From Dryomyza anilis (taxonomy: Eukaryota; Arthropoda; Insecta; Diptera; Dryomyzidae): a stretch of DNA of 64,000 nt. Made by a program: the position numbers and the translations under genes. Shown here piece by piece: positions 26,401 through 41,400 of this stretch. Each line of letters opens with the position of its first letter. Within the stretch, counting starts at the first letter, position 1. Under the pieces are notes generated by a model that saw nothing but the letters and a program-made list of their open reading frames with translations, ran no database searches and was not told where the DNA came from. The stretch is taken from NCBI GenBank assembly GCA_951804985.1, contig OX638133.1:5662501-5726500 (forward strand), given 5' to 3'.

Positions 26401-29400
26401 GGCAGGAACATTTTCGGTTTGCGTTTCCGGCAATTTTTGTAGGCTCGCACAGCGACTTGTCTGAAGATGTCTTGGATCGGGAGCACGGCTTCCTAAGTTT
26501 ACGGAATACTGGCAACGTTAAGCTGACGTAAAAACGATGGAAATGAGACTTGTTAGAAATTCACCTTTTCGATATCTTTTTGAGAATGCAATAAGTTCAC
26601 ATTAGAAAGACGTCCTTTTAGGTATCATTTCGTATAATGTTCTACTTGGGTAATTTTCGAACTTTCAGTAAATTTATAAAATATTTTTTTGAAAAAAACT
26701 TTTTTTTAAGAATTTTTCAAAAAAAAAAAATGTTTTTCGAAAATAAAATTAGAAAAAAATTCCTTAAAAAATAAAATTCGAAAAAAATTTTGTACGATGA
26801 AAAGTAAAAAAAAATTCTCCGAAAAAAAATTGTCCGATTTTTTGTATGGTTTCCTTTCTTCCGTTTTTGTATCTGAGCAAATCCAGAAAACTTTTAACCT
26901 TCATGATATTGACATAAAGCAATGAATAAAAATGATTTGTTGTTTTCTATATTTTACATGAATATTGTTAAGAATACTTGAATTAATAAATCCCATCCAT
27001 TTTTGAGTTCATAAGTTGCTCCGTCGATTTGCTACATGGGGCCAAAGTAAGAAACGCATCAAAAATACCGATGATACGCGCACGTTTTGTATCGTTCTAA
27101 TCATCACTATTGCTAAGGCTTGCATGATATCGCTACAATTTTATTACAATCGCTTCCTAATACCCGAATACAAAAGGAAATATATGTCGTATTAGTTTGC
27201 CATATCCCAAACGAAATGTGGACAGAGGTGGAGGTATGATACAACTTTTGGAACGAACACGAAAATTTCGTCTTCTTTTCAACGTGTGACCCGCGGCTTG
27301 TATCTAATGTATTTTTGTATATCTAATTTTTAATTGAGGAGGTAAATATAAATATTTTAAGATATTATTAGTGTATGTGCCCCTAACACCAACAAAAAAG
27401 GACACGCTGGAACTTTCGAAAAAAAAACGATATTGGCCCGAAAAAAGAACTTTTTTTGAAAGCACATCTACAATTCCATCTGAATATGGCTGGACATTGG
27501 TGTGATCGGAAATTCATGTCACGAGTTAATTTAAAAATACAATGCCGCTTCATTATTATTGATCAATTTTTTTTTGTTTTTGAGAAAACAACATTTTAAA
27601 TTATGGTGGAACCATGTTTTCTGACATATTATCGACTGTGTCAAGCGCGGCTTTCAAGAAATCACCAATTTGAAATATTTTATGAACTCATAATACAAGA
27701 ACAAAGATTTTAAGATATGTCGCGTGGATGTGCCCCTAAGATGTCTAATTTTAAATGTGAATTTGAAGTCTTGTTGTACAAAAAATCACCATTTTCTCGA
27801 AATAACTTTTTATATATCATTTCAATTTGGTCGGATTAAACTGTTTTTGATACATTATGATATATTTGGTCATCAAAAAATAATTCCTCATCATAATTTA
27901 TAATATAACCGAATCTATTCCACGGTATATTCGCTGAAAAACCAAAAAAATACAATTTTACACTTATTATCGAACGTGTGAGGAGCGGCTTTTAAGAAAT
28001 CACCAATTTGAAATATTTTATGAACTGATAATACAAAAACAAAGATTTTTAATGTATGTCGCGTGGATGTGCCCCTAAGATTTAAAATACAGGAGCACTT
28101 TAAATGTGAATTTTAGGCCTAATTGTACAAAAAATAAATCAACATTTTCTCGAAATAACTTTTTATATATCATTTCAATTTGATTGGATTAAACTGTATT
28201 TAATACATTATGTTATATTTGATCATCAAAAAATAATTCCTCATCATAATCTATAATATAACAGAATCTATTCCACAGTATATTCGCTGAAAATGCAAAA
28301 AAATTACAATTTTGCAGCTATTATCGAACGTGTGAGGAGCGGAGCGGCTTTTGAGGAATTGTTGGTTTGATTTTTTTTATTGCAACGTATTGTAATAGCA
28401 ATGACCTTTCCTCATAATGGCCTTTCCTCATAATTTTGAATATTAATTAAAATTAAAAATAAAACTAAAACTAGAGAAAACCATGTTCAAATTGTAGTAC
28501 CTCGTTATACTCACTGTATTTGTAATATTCTGGGTAAAACATTGCGTATTTCATTTAATTTTTATTCGGTTTAATCAGCTGCAAAAATGAGTTATTCACA
28601 GCCATTATCTTTAAATATGTTGACACATTGTAACTGTCAGAAACCCCAACCTTAAGAAACCTATAGGGTACAATGGGGTGTATTGGCAACTGGAGCTCAA
28701 TGCCACAATCAATGCGTTTGTTTTCATTCAATTTCTTTTAAGTAAAAACAATTAGAAATATTTATGAATGCGTGGTTTCTCCTCTAACAGATTCGCCGAT
28801 ATGCAACTTTTTCAAATAAAGGGTTTTTCAACAGGGACGCTACAAAAGTAGAGCGACAGGGACAGCAAACGACGTCATCTTTATTGCCGCTCTTTTGACA
28901 TTTCTCTTCAGTAAGGTTTGCCATTTTATGATGGAAAGATATACGAGCCAACAACGAGTCGAAATTATTAAAATTTACTACCGAAAACACTTGAAAAAAA
29001 CTTTTGTAGTGCTCTTATTGAAAAACCTTTTATAAGGGAAATGTTAAGAATTACAACAACAAGATAAATAATGAGAATGAGAGGGGTAACCCAAGAAATT
29101 TGTTCTACTCTTACATAAAATTAAAAATTACACTTTAGAAGTAAAGGTCCCACTTAAAAATTTAAAGTGTCACATTCAAATATAAAATTTATTGAAAATT
29201 CAAAGTAAATACTTCGAAAATTAAAGTTTTCTAATACGGCTGACTTTCATACATGCACCCTGTTAATTATGAGGTGTTTTGCACCGAATTTTAAAGTGAT
29301 TTTAAAGTTTTTTTTTCTCGGTGTACAAATATTATTAATGTCAAACTTGACATTTTTAGCAAACATAAAGAAAAAATTAAAATACACAAGAGCAATAGTC

Positions 29401-32400
29401 CTAGGTCATAAAAATCTCTAATTTTAATATAAAATAAAAATCGTTTATCTTTTAACTTTTAAAACAAGTTACTGACCATCAATATTGTCCATATCTAGAA
29501 ATAAAAATTCACTTAATTAATGTAAGCAACTTTGTACGTCATTAGTAGTGACGTTATTAATAGCGACTTTTTGTTTTCCTGTTAATTGCAAAACATTCAA
29601 GTGCACAACATGTTTTTCGATGCTTTCCAAATGCATTCCACAATACGAACGAGCGAGCGAGCGAAAGACGCGCGCGTCGCATATATTAACGTCAAAGTCT
29701 CGCAGTTTAAAGTCTGGTTTCTGCGCTGATAACGCTAAATGTTTTATTTGTTATTATTGCTTTATGCTGATAGCAACAAGAAAAACTTTCAAAACGAAAT
29801 TTAAAAATAATACAAATAAAAATTGCAGCAACAGCAACAAGAAAATGTTGTTCCAGCAACAACTATCACAACAAACTTAACTCCTCGCCGCACGACTGAC
29901 TCTTTAATAAGTTTTTGTAAAATTTTGTTGAGACTTTTGTCGCGCAGTTTTCTGTTTGCCCAGCTGCTTAAAAGTTTCTAAAATCCGGGTTTGACGTTCA
30001 GTCGATTTTTTGGGTCAACACGCAGCAGTGCGCCGCAGCAGCAACAACCAAGTTGCTCGATATAGTTAGTCGTTGCATCCAACTATTTATATTTTTTGCC
30101 ACATTCAATGCAAAAACTATTCCTATTCGTCCGCCTTGGTTAGTTGGTTGCTGGTTGCAACCAAGTTGTTGTTTTTTCCGCAGACTATCGCTCAGTGCTA
30201 TGAACCGGCGCACAGCAATGCATCAGACGCCGTCCCAGCCACAACCGCAGTAACCAGCAACATCGTCAACCAGTCGACGACGACAGTCGATTTGTGCTTG
30301 CGTTGGTCGGCGCATACGTCCTTTCCATCGTATGCGCGTATTTACATTAAATTTTCTTTTTTTTTTGTAATAAATTCGAATCGCGTGACGACATGACGTC
30401 GGTCGTCGTCGTCTTACTTAGCTGGCAGCCTTTGCAATTGCACTTTATACGTTTCTTAATTTTTTTCTGTTTTTTTTTATTTTTGTTTTTATCTTTTACT
30501 TTGTTTTACATTTACATCATTTGGTGGTTTTGTATTAGGTGCATTGATTTTACGGAAAAGTCTGAGATTTGATAATGGCAGATGTTGAAAATGCAATTTT
30601 TCAAATTTTTATTATTTCCCTACATTCAGAAAAAAAAATCTCGTAAAATATACAAAAAATATATATATTTTCATAGAAACTCAAACATAATTTAATGGTA
30701 TTTACCAATTAAATTAATAATTTATACTATTGAATAGTTTTAATAGTAAAAACTCTAAAATGTTTAGGCACGAAATGTTTGAATTTTTAGTAATGCAACC
30801 GCAACATTATAATAATGTTGAATATTATATATATTGGAACAAAAAGAAATAAATTTCAATCTACAAAAAAATAACAAAGCATTTCACCGCATCTGGTAAT
30901 GAATTTGAAATTGTGCCAGATCAATTTGAGTTAATATTTTTGTTGCTATTTTTAATGCATGTCTTGCCAAATTCAGTAAACGTGGCTGTATGTAGTATTT
31001 TTAGACGACTTTGTCTGTCTTGCTGTCGCTTCGTTTGGCAGTTTTTGCTGCTTTGCACGCGACAAACATTTTAGCGAGTTGCAATTGTTGTTTGCTATTT
31101 TTGTTGCTATTTTTAGAAATACCGCAAGCTAGTTTCGCTTCAACGCTTTCAAAATGTTGTTGATTATAAAGGGTGTGGAGAAGGGTTGGGTACCAAGTAC
31201 AGCAACGAAGAAGCGGGGCGAATGAGTTGGCTTTTTTTATGAGAGGTACCTGGTGTTGCTACCGACTTAATACAGTTGGCGCCCATGAAATACCAAAAAA
31301 TGGAAAATTTAATTTTGATCATAAATTTTCGACGACGCATTATAACGTTTTATATGTTGTATTGCGGTAAAATTTTATTTTATTTATTTGTGAGTTTAAT
31401 CTTAAAAATATAAAATATTTATGCTATATTTATAAAATTATATATATATTTTTTATCTTTTATATAAGCGTTATCGTTGATAATTTGATGAGTGGTATTT
31501 GACTGTTTGAAATGAGGTTTTGTTTGTCCATACACCGAAAAAATTAATGTAATAAAATAAATAAAAATGTATTTAAAATAAATACATATGTCTTTGATTT
31601 ACGTCCAAAAGAAAAAATGTATTTGTTTTTACTACATTGATGTAGTTGTTTTTGTATGGTAAATAACTACATAGTTTGACTGCATTTCTATACAAAAATT
31701 TAATATATTTGTATTAAAAAACCTAAATTTTGTTTTTATTTATATGTCCTGAAATATGTAGAAAAATTACTACGTATACCTTTAATTTTACTATAAAATG
31801 TAGCTATTATACTTTGTTGTGATAATTATTATTAAAAAATTTATATTTTTTATAATAAAAATTAATTTAGAAAACTATATGAATGAATATTAAAAAAATT
31901 TTGATTACCAAAAATAAGGTATAAGAATTATAAATCTGAAAACTAATTAGTTGTATAGTGCATAAACAACTAAAGAGTGTTACCAAAAACCACAAGAAAA
32001 ATATACGTGTGAATAAACAAAGAAATAAATAAATAAATAAATAAACAAATAGAAAAATATTTTCCTGATTATGAGATGGAAGCACCACTAATCATCATCA
32101 GTTCTGACGACTCAAAGTAATGGCAAGCACCTAAGTGTCTATTTTGAGGTGTACCATTTTTAATACAATGAGTTGGTTAATTATATTAAATAAATAAATA
32201 CAAATGTATTTAAAAACAACCAAAATGTAGTAGAAATGCATTTTTTTAAACAAAGACATAAATGTAGTATAATTTACTACAGTATTTTTTTCGGTGAAGA
32301 ACGTCTTTAAAATAAATACAGATGTGTTTCCAGAAGTAAATGTATTTTTATTACTACATTTACTACATTTGTATGGAAAACAACTAAATAAATTTACTGG

Positions 32401-35400
32401 ATTGTAAAAAATTTGGCTATATTTGTATTAAAAATAACTACATTTGCTATTTATTTAAACGTTCAGAATTAGATCGAAAAATTACTATGTCTGTATTACT
32501 ACATTCTATAATATTTAACACAAAAATTGCATTTATTTTTACTACATTATGTATTTATTTAAAATTTCAAGTAGATAACACGGTGATACAGTGAAAATAT
32601 ACTTGAAAAATGACCTAGTGCAGGTTATAAGCCTTGTTGAGTACATCACAAATCAGCCTTAACATTTTCGGAAACACCCTCAAAATTCGGAGTTATTCCC
32701 AAAAAACCGTTTTCGGTTGAGTTTCGGTACTTATGAATTTGCCCGATGCGCCATCGGGAAATGATCGAGGTTTCGTCAGGTAACCCCTATTAGAGCAAAT
32801 ATGATCATTGCCTTGTCATGCCCTTATCATGCCCTTATCATGCTCACCATCGCAGGGTTTACATTATCTAAACAGCCAATGGTCCCGATCAAAGCTACAT
32901 TAGTTGTTCCTCATAAAGACATTTTCATCGGGCTATGATCAGGTTTCAATGAGGTATGATATTTTATTTCATCGGGTATTTGTAGTGCTTTCGTATGCTC
33001 ATGTTTAAACAAGGAAATGGTCAGATAAATAATGATATGGGGAATTACCCGATCAGTTCATGATCATTGCCAGAGGTGAGTACATGATCAGGACACTGCG
33101 TTACAAGGACATTATGGGCCTCATCATATCCCGATCATCTCAAATAATGACATGATCACTTCATGACCATGGCCCTACCAAAATTTCTACTAGGGTAATA
33201 CCGAACGAGGTTTCAGACAAGGCGATTCCCAATCGTGTGACTTATTCAACCTAATAATGGAGAAGATTGTAAGAGCTGCCCAACTCCATCACAATGACAC
33301 TATCTTTAACAAGAGTACCATGCTGCTCAGGTATGCAGATGGTATCAAGTTATGAAGGACTTCGTCTAACGTCAGTCTTGAGATAAGCCGATGAATAATT
33401 CTTGCCAACAGTTGATACTTTCGACTCAGTTGGCAATTGAGGAGCAGAGCCATCTCTCGATGGACAAAAATTACGCCTTATAAGTCACACATCATGCCAG
33501 TCCTCCTCTATGGCGCTGAGGCATGAACGGTTACCAACACCGATGAGCGATCTTTAGGAGCGTTCGAGAGAAAGATTCTTCGGAAAATATACGCAGACAT
33601 TGACATAGTCAGGCGCATAAAGATCCAGCGTCTACGGACATGTCTGAACATATGGATGAAAGCGTTCCAGCAAAAAAGGTGTTAAATTCTTTACCCTCGA
33701 GGTGGTCAACGTGGGAGCATCCGAATCTCCGGTAAAGCAACCAAGTGCCAGACTATCTGACAGCTCTTGCAGTGCAAAATGTAAAATATATAGAAAATCG
33801 ATTGACAAACTTTTTTTTTTAATTGATTCAAAAATGGATTCAAAATTGAATATAAGATAATATTCCCACTTTGTAAAAAGTTTAATAACTTTTACAATTT
33901 TCCATCGATTCTGATAAATGAAACTTAGTTTTACTCAAAATAAAATTTGCTTTAATAATATGTATACATATATATTGGTCTTTAAAGAAAAAAATCAATA
34001 AAAATGTGACCAAAGTCGAAAAAACTAAAAAAATGCGAAACGGATCAGACATTTTTACGAAAATAACCACTATATTTATACGACGTGTAAACAAGTGTAT
34101 ATTTTCTGAAAGCTACATTATTCTTCTTTCTAAAACTGTTTAAAATTTTTAAATCGAAAAATTGGTAAGTTACACGTTCTTAAAAACGGTTTTTTCCGAA
34201 TAACTCCGAATTTTGGGGGTGTTTCCGAAAATTTTATTTCTGATTTCTGATCCCCTCAACAAGGCCTGCAACCAACACTAAGTCGTTTTTCAAGTATATA
34301 AAAAAGTGTTATTTTGTAACACTGTGTAATTATTAAGTTTCTTGGTGTATTACAATGTGCTTAATTTTTTTATTTTATGTTTTGATTTTTACCATTTATA
34401 TTTTTATTTTCTAAATTTGTTGAATGAAGGCTGTGTCATTATCAATAAATCAGCATTTTGATTAATCAGAATTCTGACTAATCGAAAAAAAAAGCTTCTG
34501 ATTAAACTGAATATTCAGAATTTCGACTAATTAATTGATTAATAATTCAAGAATATATAAATTTTTTAATGAAATATTATTCGAATATTTTAAATTGCTG
34601 TTTTTATTATTTCTTGTTAGTTTTGTAAATTAATATCATTATTTTTTTTTATATTTTTTTAGGCTGGAAGCCTTTATCGACATTAGAATAAAATTTCTAT
34701 CAACATTAATTTTTTTCAATTTCAACATTCGAATAAATTTATCAATTTTTTTTGTCTTTGTGGAAGTAAGATGCACTCAATTATCACCCAGATTCAAGTT
34801 TAGCTCAAGGACTAAGTTTTAAAATTGAATGTAATAAATTCGTTGTATTTATCGATTTAAATTACGATATTGTGCTACATAGATTAGAAATTGTCGAAAA
34901 CCCCATAATTTTCGTACACCCAGAAAAAAATTACCTCAAATCCCATTAAAATTGGTCAATAGGACAATTATTGATTTAATAGTATACAAAAAATAAATCT
35001 TTTCATATAAACTCAATGGCAATGTCATGGTATTTTCTAGTATTTAATGGTATTTTCCGATTAAAATAATAATTTATCCCATTGACTATTTTTAATAGTA
35101 AAAAACTATTATTTTTATAGTATTTTTTTCTGGGTGTGTCATAATAGATTATTGAAAACGAATATTGGGCCCGATTAATGTCGTTTGCTTTACTGTGTAG
35201 TTTATAAGAAATTTGCGGAACAAAAAAAAAATTTGAATTTAGTTCAATTTTCAATTTTTTATTTTTAATATCACACTTTCAATTTAAACGTTTTCTAATT
35301 AAAAGTTCAACACATTTGTTGAAAGTGCACACATATATGCCAATATAATATAATTCATAATCACGATTTTGATTATATAAATGACACAATTATAGAAAAT

Positions 35401-38400
35401 CGAAAGTGGAAAGCGTAGAGTTTGATTTTCTCGGTGTGGTATTCATTAAACAGAAAATTATAATAATTCGAATAAAATATTATTTATGTTTTTTACGTTT
35501 TATTTTTTTTAATATTGATCCGCGGCACTTATATTAATTAAATGCTGTATATTAATTTTACCTTACTCTACAACGTCAATATATTTATGATGTCTTGAGT
35601 ATTTTTTATTGACAAAGTTTTGCTTATTTTAGGTTTTTTATTAATTGCTTTGTACACATTATATGTTGCTGTTGCTATAGCAATTGCAGTTCAAAGTCAA
35701 CTTTATTTCATTGACCCCATTGACAGCAGCAACAGCAACAAATCGCTACAATGCATTTTCTAACCACATCTACTTCAATGTTGCACAAAATATTCAAAAG
35801 ATTATCATAAAGTGTCTGTCTGGTCGGTCGGTCGGTTGTTCGATTGCTCAGTCTGGTGTGTCTGGTCGTCTGGGACGACAACAATCCTGCCCGCAGCTGC
35901 ATTTTTCGTCTTGTCCGAAACTTGTTGCTTTGATGGCTTTGACGTACGTCCGTCAAGTAGACAGTCGTAGACTCAGCGATAGATATACATTTTGTGAATG
36001 GTTTTGTTACTTGCCACAAGCAACTTGTTGCACATCATTATTTACAATGATTGCCATTGTCATTTCTATCAAAAATTAAATGTATTTTCCATTTATAAAT
36101 ATTTTTATATTTGCATAGTTTTAATTAATATGATTTTTGTCTGGCATCAAATGATCTCATATTTTGAATTTGATTTAATGAATTCATTTCAAGGTTATGT
36201 ATTTTGAGGTCTCTATTATTTATTATTTTCTTTCTCTCTTTGTTGCTATTGCAAATTTATTTTTTATTTTATTTCACATATGAAATACGCAATATTTTTG
36301 AAATAACAATTAGAATTTTCTCATTGATACTAAATTAAATTAAAATTTTAACATTTTTAACATGTTAACATATACAGTTACGGACAAAATAATAGGGTCA
36401 CTAACTTGTTCCACTTTATTTGAATTTTTTTTACCATTTTTAGTTTACAAATGTGGGGATCACTTGTAATAAATGTTTGTCAATACGTCTTAATTCAAAA
36501 AAAATAAATTGGGAACACCTCAAAAATAAACTCAGTATTATACAACCCCCTTAAACACAAAAAGTAAGTATTGAAAGCGGACTTTCAATATGGGATGAAA
36601 ATATTTCATCCTCTATTGGTTCTCTTGAGCACCGAAGGACCGTAGGGTGTGTAAGCCTGTTTTATAGGTATTACAATGGTAAGTGTTCGAGGGAAATACA
36701 TGGCCTGATTCCACCAGGTCGTGTATTCTCTCGTTCTACTCGGACATCGAACCAAGCCCACCCCTTCGTAGTTCACTCGGTTCTCAACAGAACCACGCAT
36801 TACAGAGATAATTCGTTCTTCAGTCGCACGATACGTTTGTGGAACAATCTCCCTGCCTCTGTTTTTCCCGACATTTTTAATATTGGGAAATTTAAAGCAA
36901 ACATCCACCGACACTACTCCATCTTTCCTCCTCCCTTTAACCTATAATCCTTTCTTACGATCAACACTGTGCATTGCAGGAATAGGGGGCATCCCCTAAG
37001 CGTTGGTTAATTTGTAAAAAAAATGTTCCGTCATTAAAATGTTAATAAATGAAGGTTAATGCCATTGTAAATCAACTAAATCTATTTGGTTGATCACATT
37101 ACATATCACACCATACATTTCTGCTCCAAAACCACATTTTTTTAAAGTTGGACCAAAGAAACTGTCATGAATGTGGATAATTACATACAGTTACTATCAC
37201 GTCAGGACTTTTTTAAGTCAGCTGCAGCAATTCAAACAAAGTTAAGATTCCAAATTTCAACTAGAACTATGACTATTGACTTTGTTTTTTGTTTTGCTTT
37301 TTTCTGTGTGTTTGCTTTTGTTTTGTGTTTTAGCTGTTATTTTTGATTTTGTGTTGTTGATTTTTTTGTTTTTGCTTGATTGTTTTTACTTTTATTTTTT
37401 GTGTTTTTGATTTTGCTGCTCTGTATTTGAGTTTCATCTTCTTAGTTGGTGTAAGTCTCGATTTAAGTCGTTTTGGAAATTAAGAATGTGTGGGAAGTGC
37501 CACGTCTATTGGACCAATCCCGCCCATATATAGCTTATATAATGGACTAGGGAATTTATCGTCACTATCATGCCAAATGGGCGAATGCGCAATTTTTGAC
37601 ATTTGCGTTTTTTAACATTTTTGAATGTAGTTTATCCTCAAGTATGCTGTGCCAAAATCGCGCGTCATTTTGTTGGAAATTTCTAGCCACAAAAGACAAA
37701 AACAAAAGGGCGAATTTGAAAAATTGAAAATCTTGTCATGCCAAAAGGGCAAATCTTTTCGTTTTTTTGCAATAACTTTTTATTCGTATAACATAAACTA
37801 GTGGTGTAAAGGCATTTATTATTTGTTTTCAAAGCACCTATCGATCTGCATCATTAATTAAAAATATTTTGCCAAACATTAATTTGCCATTTGTTATTTG
37901 CAGGAAATAATGTTTGGCAAAAAAACGATAAGTTTCGCCCTTTTCGCTTGACAAGATTTTCAATTTTTCCAATTTATCTGTTTTTTTCTATAACTCTTTA
38001 TTGGTACAAGATAAAATAGTGGTATAAAGGTATTAGTTGTTAGTTTTTTAAGCATCTATCGAATTGCATCATTATTTAAAAAAAAATTCCAAACATTTTT
38101 TCATGTACATAACAAATGGAAAATTATTGTTTGGCAAACTAATTAATGATGCAGATCGATAGGTGCTTTAAAAACAAACAATAAATTCCTTTACATCACT
38201 ATTTTATCTTGTACCATTAAAGAGTTATAGCAAAAAAATGAAAAGATTCATCCTTTTGGTATGACAAGATTTTCAATTCAATCCAATTTCTCCGTTTTTT
38301 TTGCTATAATTTGTTATTGGTGCAAGATAAAATAGTTGTGTAAAGGTATTAACTTTTAGTTTTTAAAGCACCTATCGAACTGCATCTTTATTTGCCAAAC

Positions 38401-41400
38401 ATTTTTTCCTGCAAATAACAAATGGCAAATTAATGTTTGACAAAATATTTTTAATTAATAATGTCAATAGATAGGTGCTTTAAAAACAAATAATTAATGC
38501 CTTTACATTACTATTTTATCTTGCGCTAATAAAAAGTTATAGCATAAAAAACAAAAATATTTACGTTTTGATCTGGATATAGCCTCACAAAATCCGAATT
38601 TATAATTCAGTAGGTTGTCCAAATATAAAGATATTTTATATACGTTATAATAATTGACGAATAAATATAAATTTTTCTAATTTTTAAAGCACTTCAAACA
38701 TTAAAATTTGATTTCCCAACATTTTTAAAAATGCACATTCGCCCCCTTTGGCATCACAGTGACGTTATGTAAATTCTTTAATAAAGATGTTTTCTGTTAG
38801 GTACTCGTATAAATCCCATATAATTGCTTTTAGTGTCCATGTGAAATCTTGGTACACTTTTTGTACCTTACTATATAATTCGAACCATCCTTTTAACGAA
38901 CTTCTTTTCTTTTTATAGGAACTCACACTCATACGAAAGTGCGAAAGCCTTTTCAAACTCGACTACAGCCTCATCGAAATCGATAACACACATGGCAGCC
39001 TCAGTCCACGCTATCCGGGGCGTATATTTATACCGGAATACGAGCACGGTCACATGGCGGCCACCATCACATCATCAAATGCATTCACCAACGGCTACAA
39101 TGGCATCGCATCAACGACAAGCACAACGGGCGGCACCAAGAATACCACCAGCAGCGGCACGTTTATCAACGGTTTCCACAATAGCATTAACGGCGGCGAT
39201 ATGAATGTTGGTGGTACCACCACTTCCAATGGCATACATGCCTATGTTACCTTTGCCAATCAACTGCAACATTCAGAGCCGGCAACACAGACGCCGCTGC
39301 CGCCTACTCCACAGCCAAAAACAATTTACGAGGATCTGTATGACGTCAACAAGATACGTGAACTGATAACGCTGGCCAAGTATGCGCGCTGTCGACAACG
39401 CTTCGCTGTGCCGGTGATTATGTATAAGGGCAAATATATCTGTCGATCGGCGACGATATCGGTGATGCCGGAGACCTATGGCCGCAAGGTGGTCGATTAT
39501 GCGTACGATTGTCTGAATGGCGGCAGCAATTATATGGTCACGCCAAATGGCATCGATGATGAGAACAACGATCCGACAGATGACTCGCTAATGCACACGA
39601 TCAATGAGCCGTCGCCGTTCTCGTACGATGAGGTAATCAAAAGCGATATACAGCTGTTGAATGCGCTCAACGTGTCGACGATTGTTGATCTGATGGTGGA
39701 GAAGCGTAAAATCAAGTACTTTATGGCGTAAGTTGTTGAGATTTTTAAATAGTATTTTTTTACCTTATCGATTTGGAATTAAATTGGGATTTAGTTGTTG
39801 TAGATGGAAAACTATAAAATGTTAATTTTTGAATTTATTAATTAATATTGGATAAAAATAGTTGTTGAATTCAATGATAGATGGACAAGATATTATCATT
39901 TAATACGTATATTGATCTCATTGTTCAGTTATTTCCAGATATTTCAGGTTTTCGATCGAATTTTATCTAAAAATATTATCTATAATTATATTAGCTTGTA
40001 ATTTTATTTTGGCCTTGTAGGCTTATTAATTACATTGGAAATAAATAAAAAAAAATTGTAAACAAACATCGACTCTATACAAATCAAGTTCAAGTCAAAG
40101 CGAGCGGATTAAATTCACTTCAAAAGATATTTTGGATTAATTGAATTTATAAACTTTTTTATTATATCCAATCGAATGTTGGTACTTGTCCGATTACAAT
40201 TTGAATTTCTTTGAATTGATATTTCAAATTAAAAAAAGATTAATTAAAAATATTCTTTAAAAAAATCTATAATAATCTCTATCTTTAAAACGATTATGCA
40301 ATGTAGAAAATTTCCAAATAGAGAAATTCAAAATGGAAAAAGTTCAAAATTTATTAAATTTTTGTATTACAACTTAAAAATATTGTGTTTTTTTTTTGTA
40401 ATTATCATTTTTTAATACTTCTTTTATTATTAAATAAATAATAATTTATCAAATACATATTAAATTATCAAATACATATTAAATTATCAAATTCTTCTAT
40501 ATTCCTTTGTTTCATTCTTCACAGCGTCTCATCATCCGAGAAGGCCGATCCCGAAAACCATTACGAAAATTTCAATATCCTATCGCTGCCCTATCCTGGT
40601 TGTGAGTTCTTCAAAAAGTTCCGTGACAATAACTACATGGCAAAAAACCTCTACTACAACTGGAAACAATCCTTCAACGATGCCATCATCAACATACCCA
40701 AACTGGGTCCCGCCACCGATCTGGACATTTGCTGGTACGACTACAAAAAATGGGATTTGGTGCAAATTACGCAAAACTATCTAAAGGCCACGCTCAAGTA
40801 CATACAGGAGGAGAATTCCGGCCTGCTGATACATTGCATCAGCGGTTGGGATCGGACGCCATTGTTTGTCTCGCTGGTGCGTCTATCGCTGTGGGCAGAC
40901 GGCCTCATACATCAGTCGTTGAATGCGCTACAGATGGCATTCTTTACGCTCGCCTACGATTGGTATTTATTTGGCCATCAGCTGCCCGATCGGCTGAAAC
41001 GTGGCGAGGACATTATGTTCTTTTGCTTCCATGTGCTTAAATATATAAGCGACGAAGAATTTAGCGTAGTTGAGCACAGGTGAATTTGCGATGCGTTAGA
41101 TGTGTTGAATGCACTAATTACTGAATTTTCTCAATTACAGAAAACGCACAAAAACGTCGAGTAGTAGCGGCAGCAGCAGCGTAATTGTTATAAAGTCTGA
41201 TTGTTGTGATGACGAGCCACTCAAGGAGTAAGTACTGTGACAAGTTACTTTGTGGATATCTTTCTCTAATAGACGAATTTTTTATAATACTTGCAGAGAC
41301 TACATACTAAACTTCGATCAGGACAGTAATGATAGTTTTTCAAACTGTTCCAACTGTGATATGTCAATAACTGATAATTTCTATGCGACAAGCAATAATA

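Noticed and set aside
26301..26486. Resemblance of a minus-strand frame (LPIQDIF...) to an elongation factor or Tc1 transposase
   Set aside because: The likeness is limited to a few residues and does not continue in any frame; left as unidentified.
29548..30396. Several 65-110-codon frames in EDTP intron 1
   Set aside because: Composition is 5' UTR- or promoter-like with CAACAG repeats; frames overlap on both strands and match no family.
35684..36079. 131-codon plus-strand frame and an overlapping 103-codon minus frame
   Set aside because: Mutual overlap and repeat-driven composition; no start context or splice evidence.
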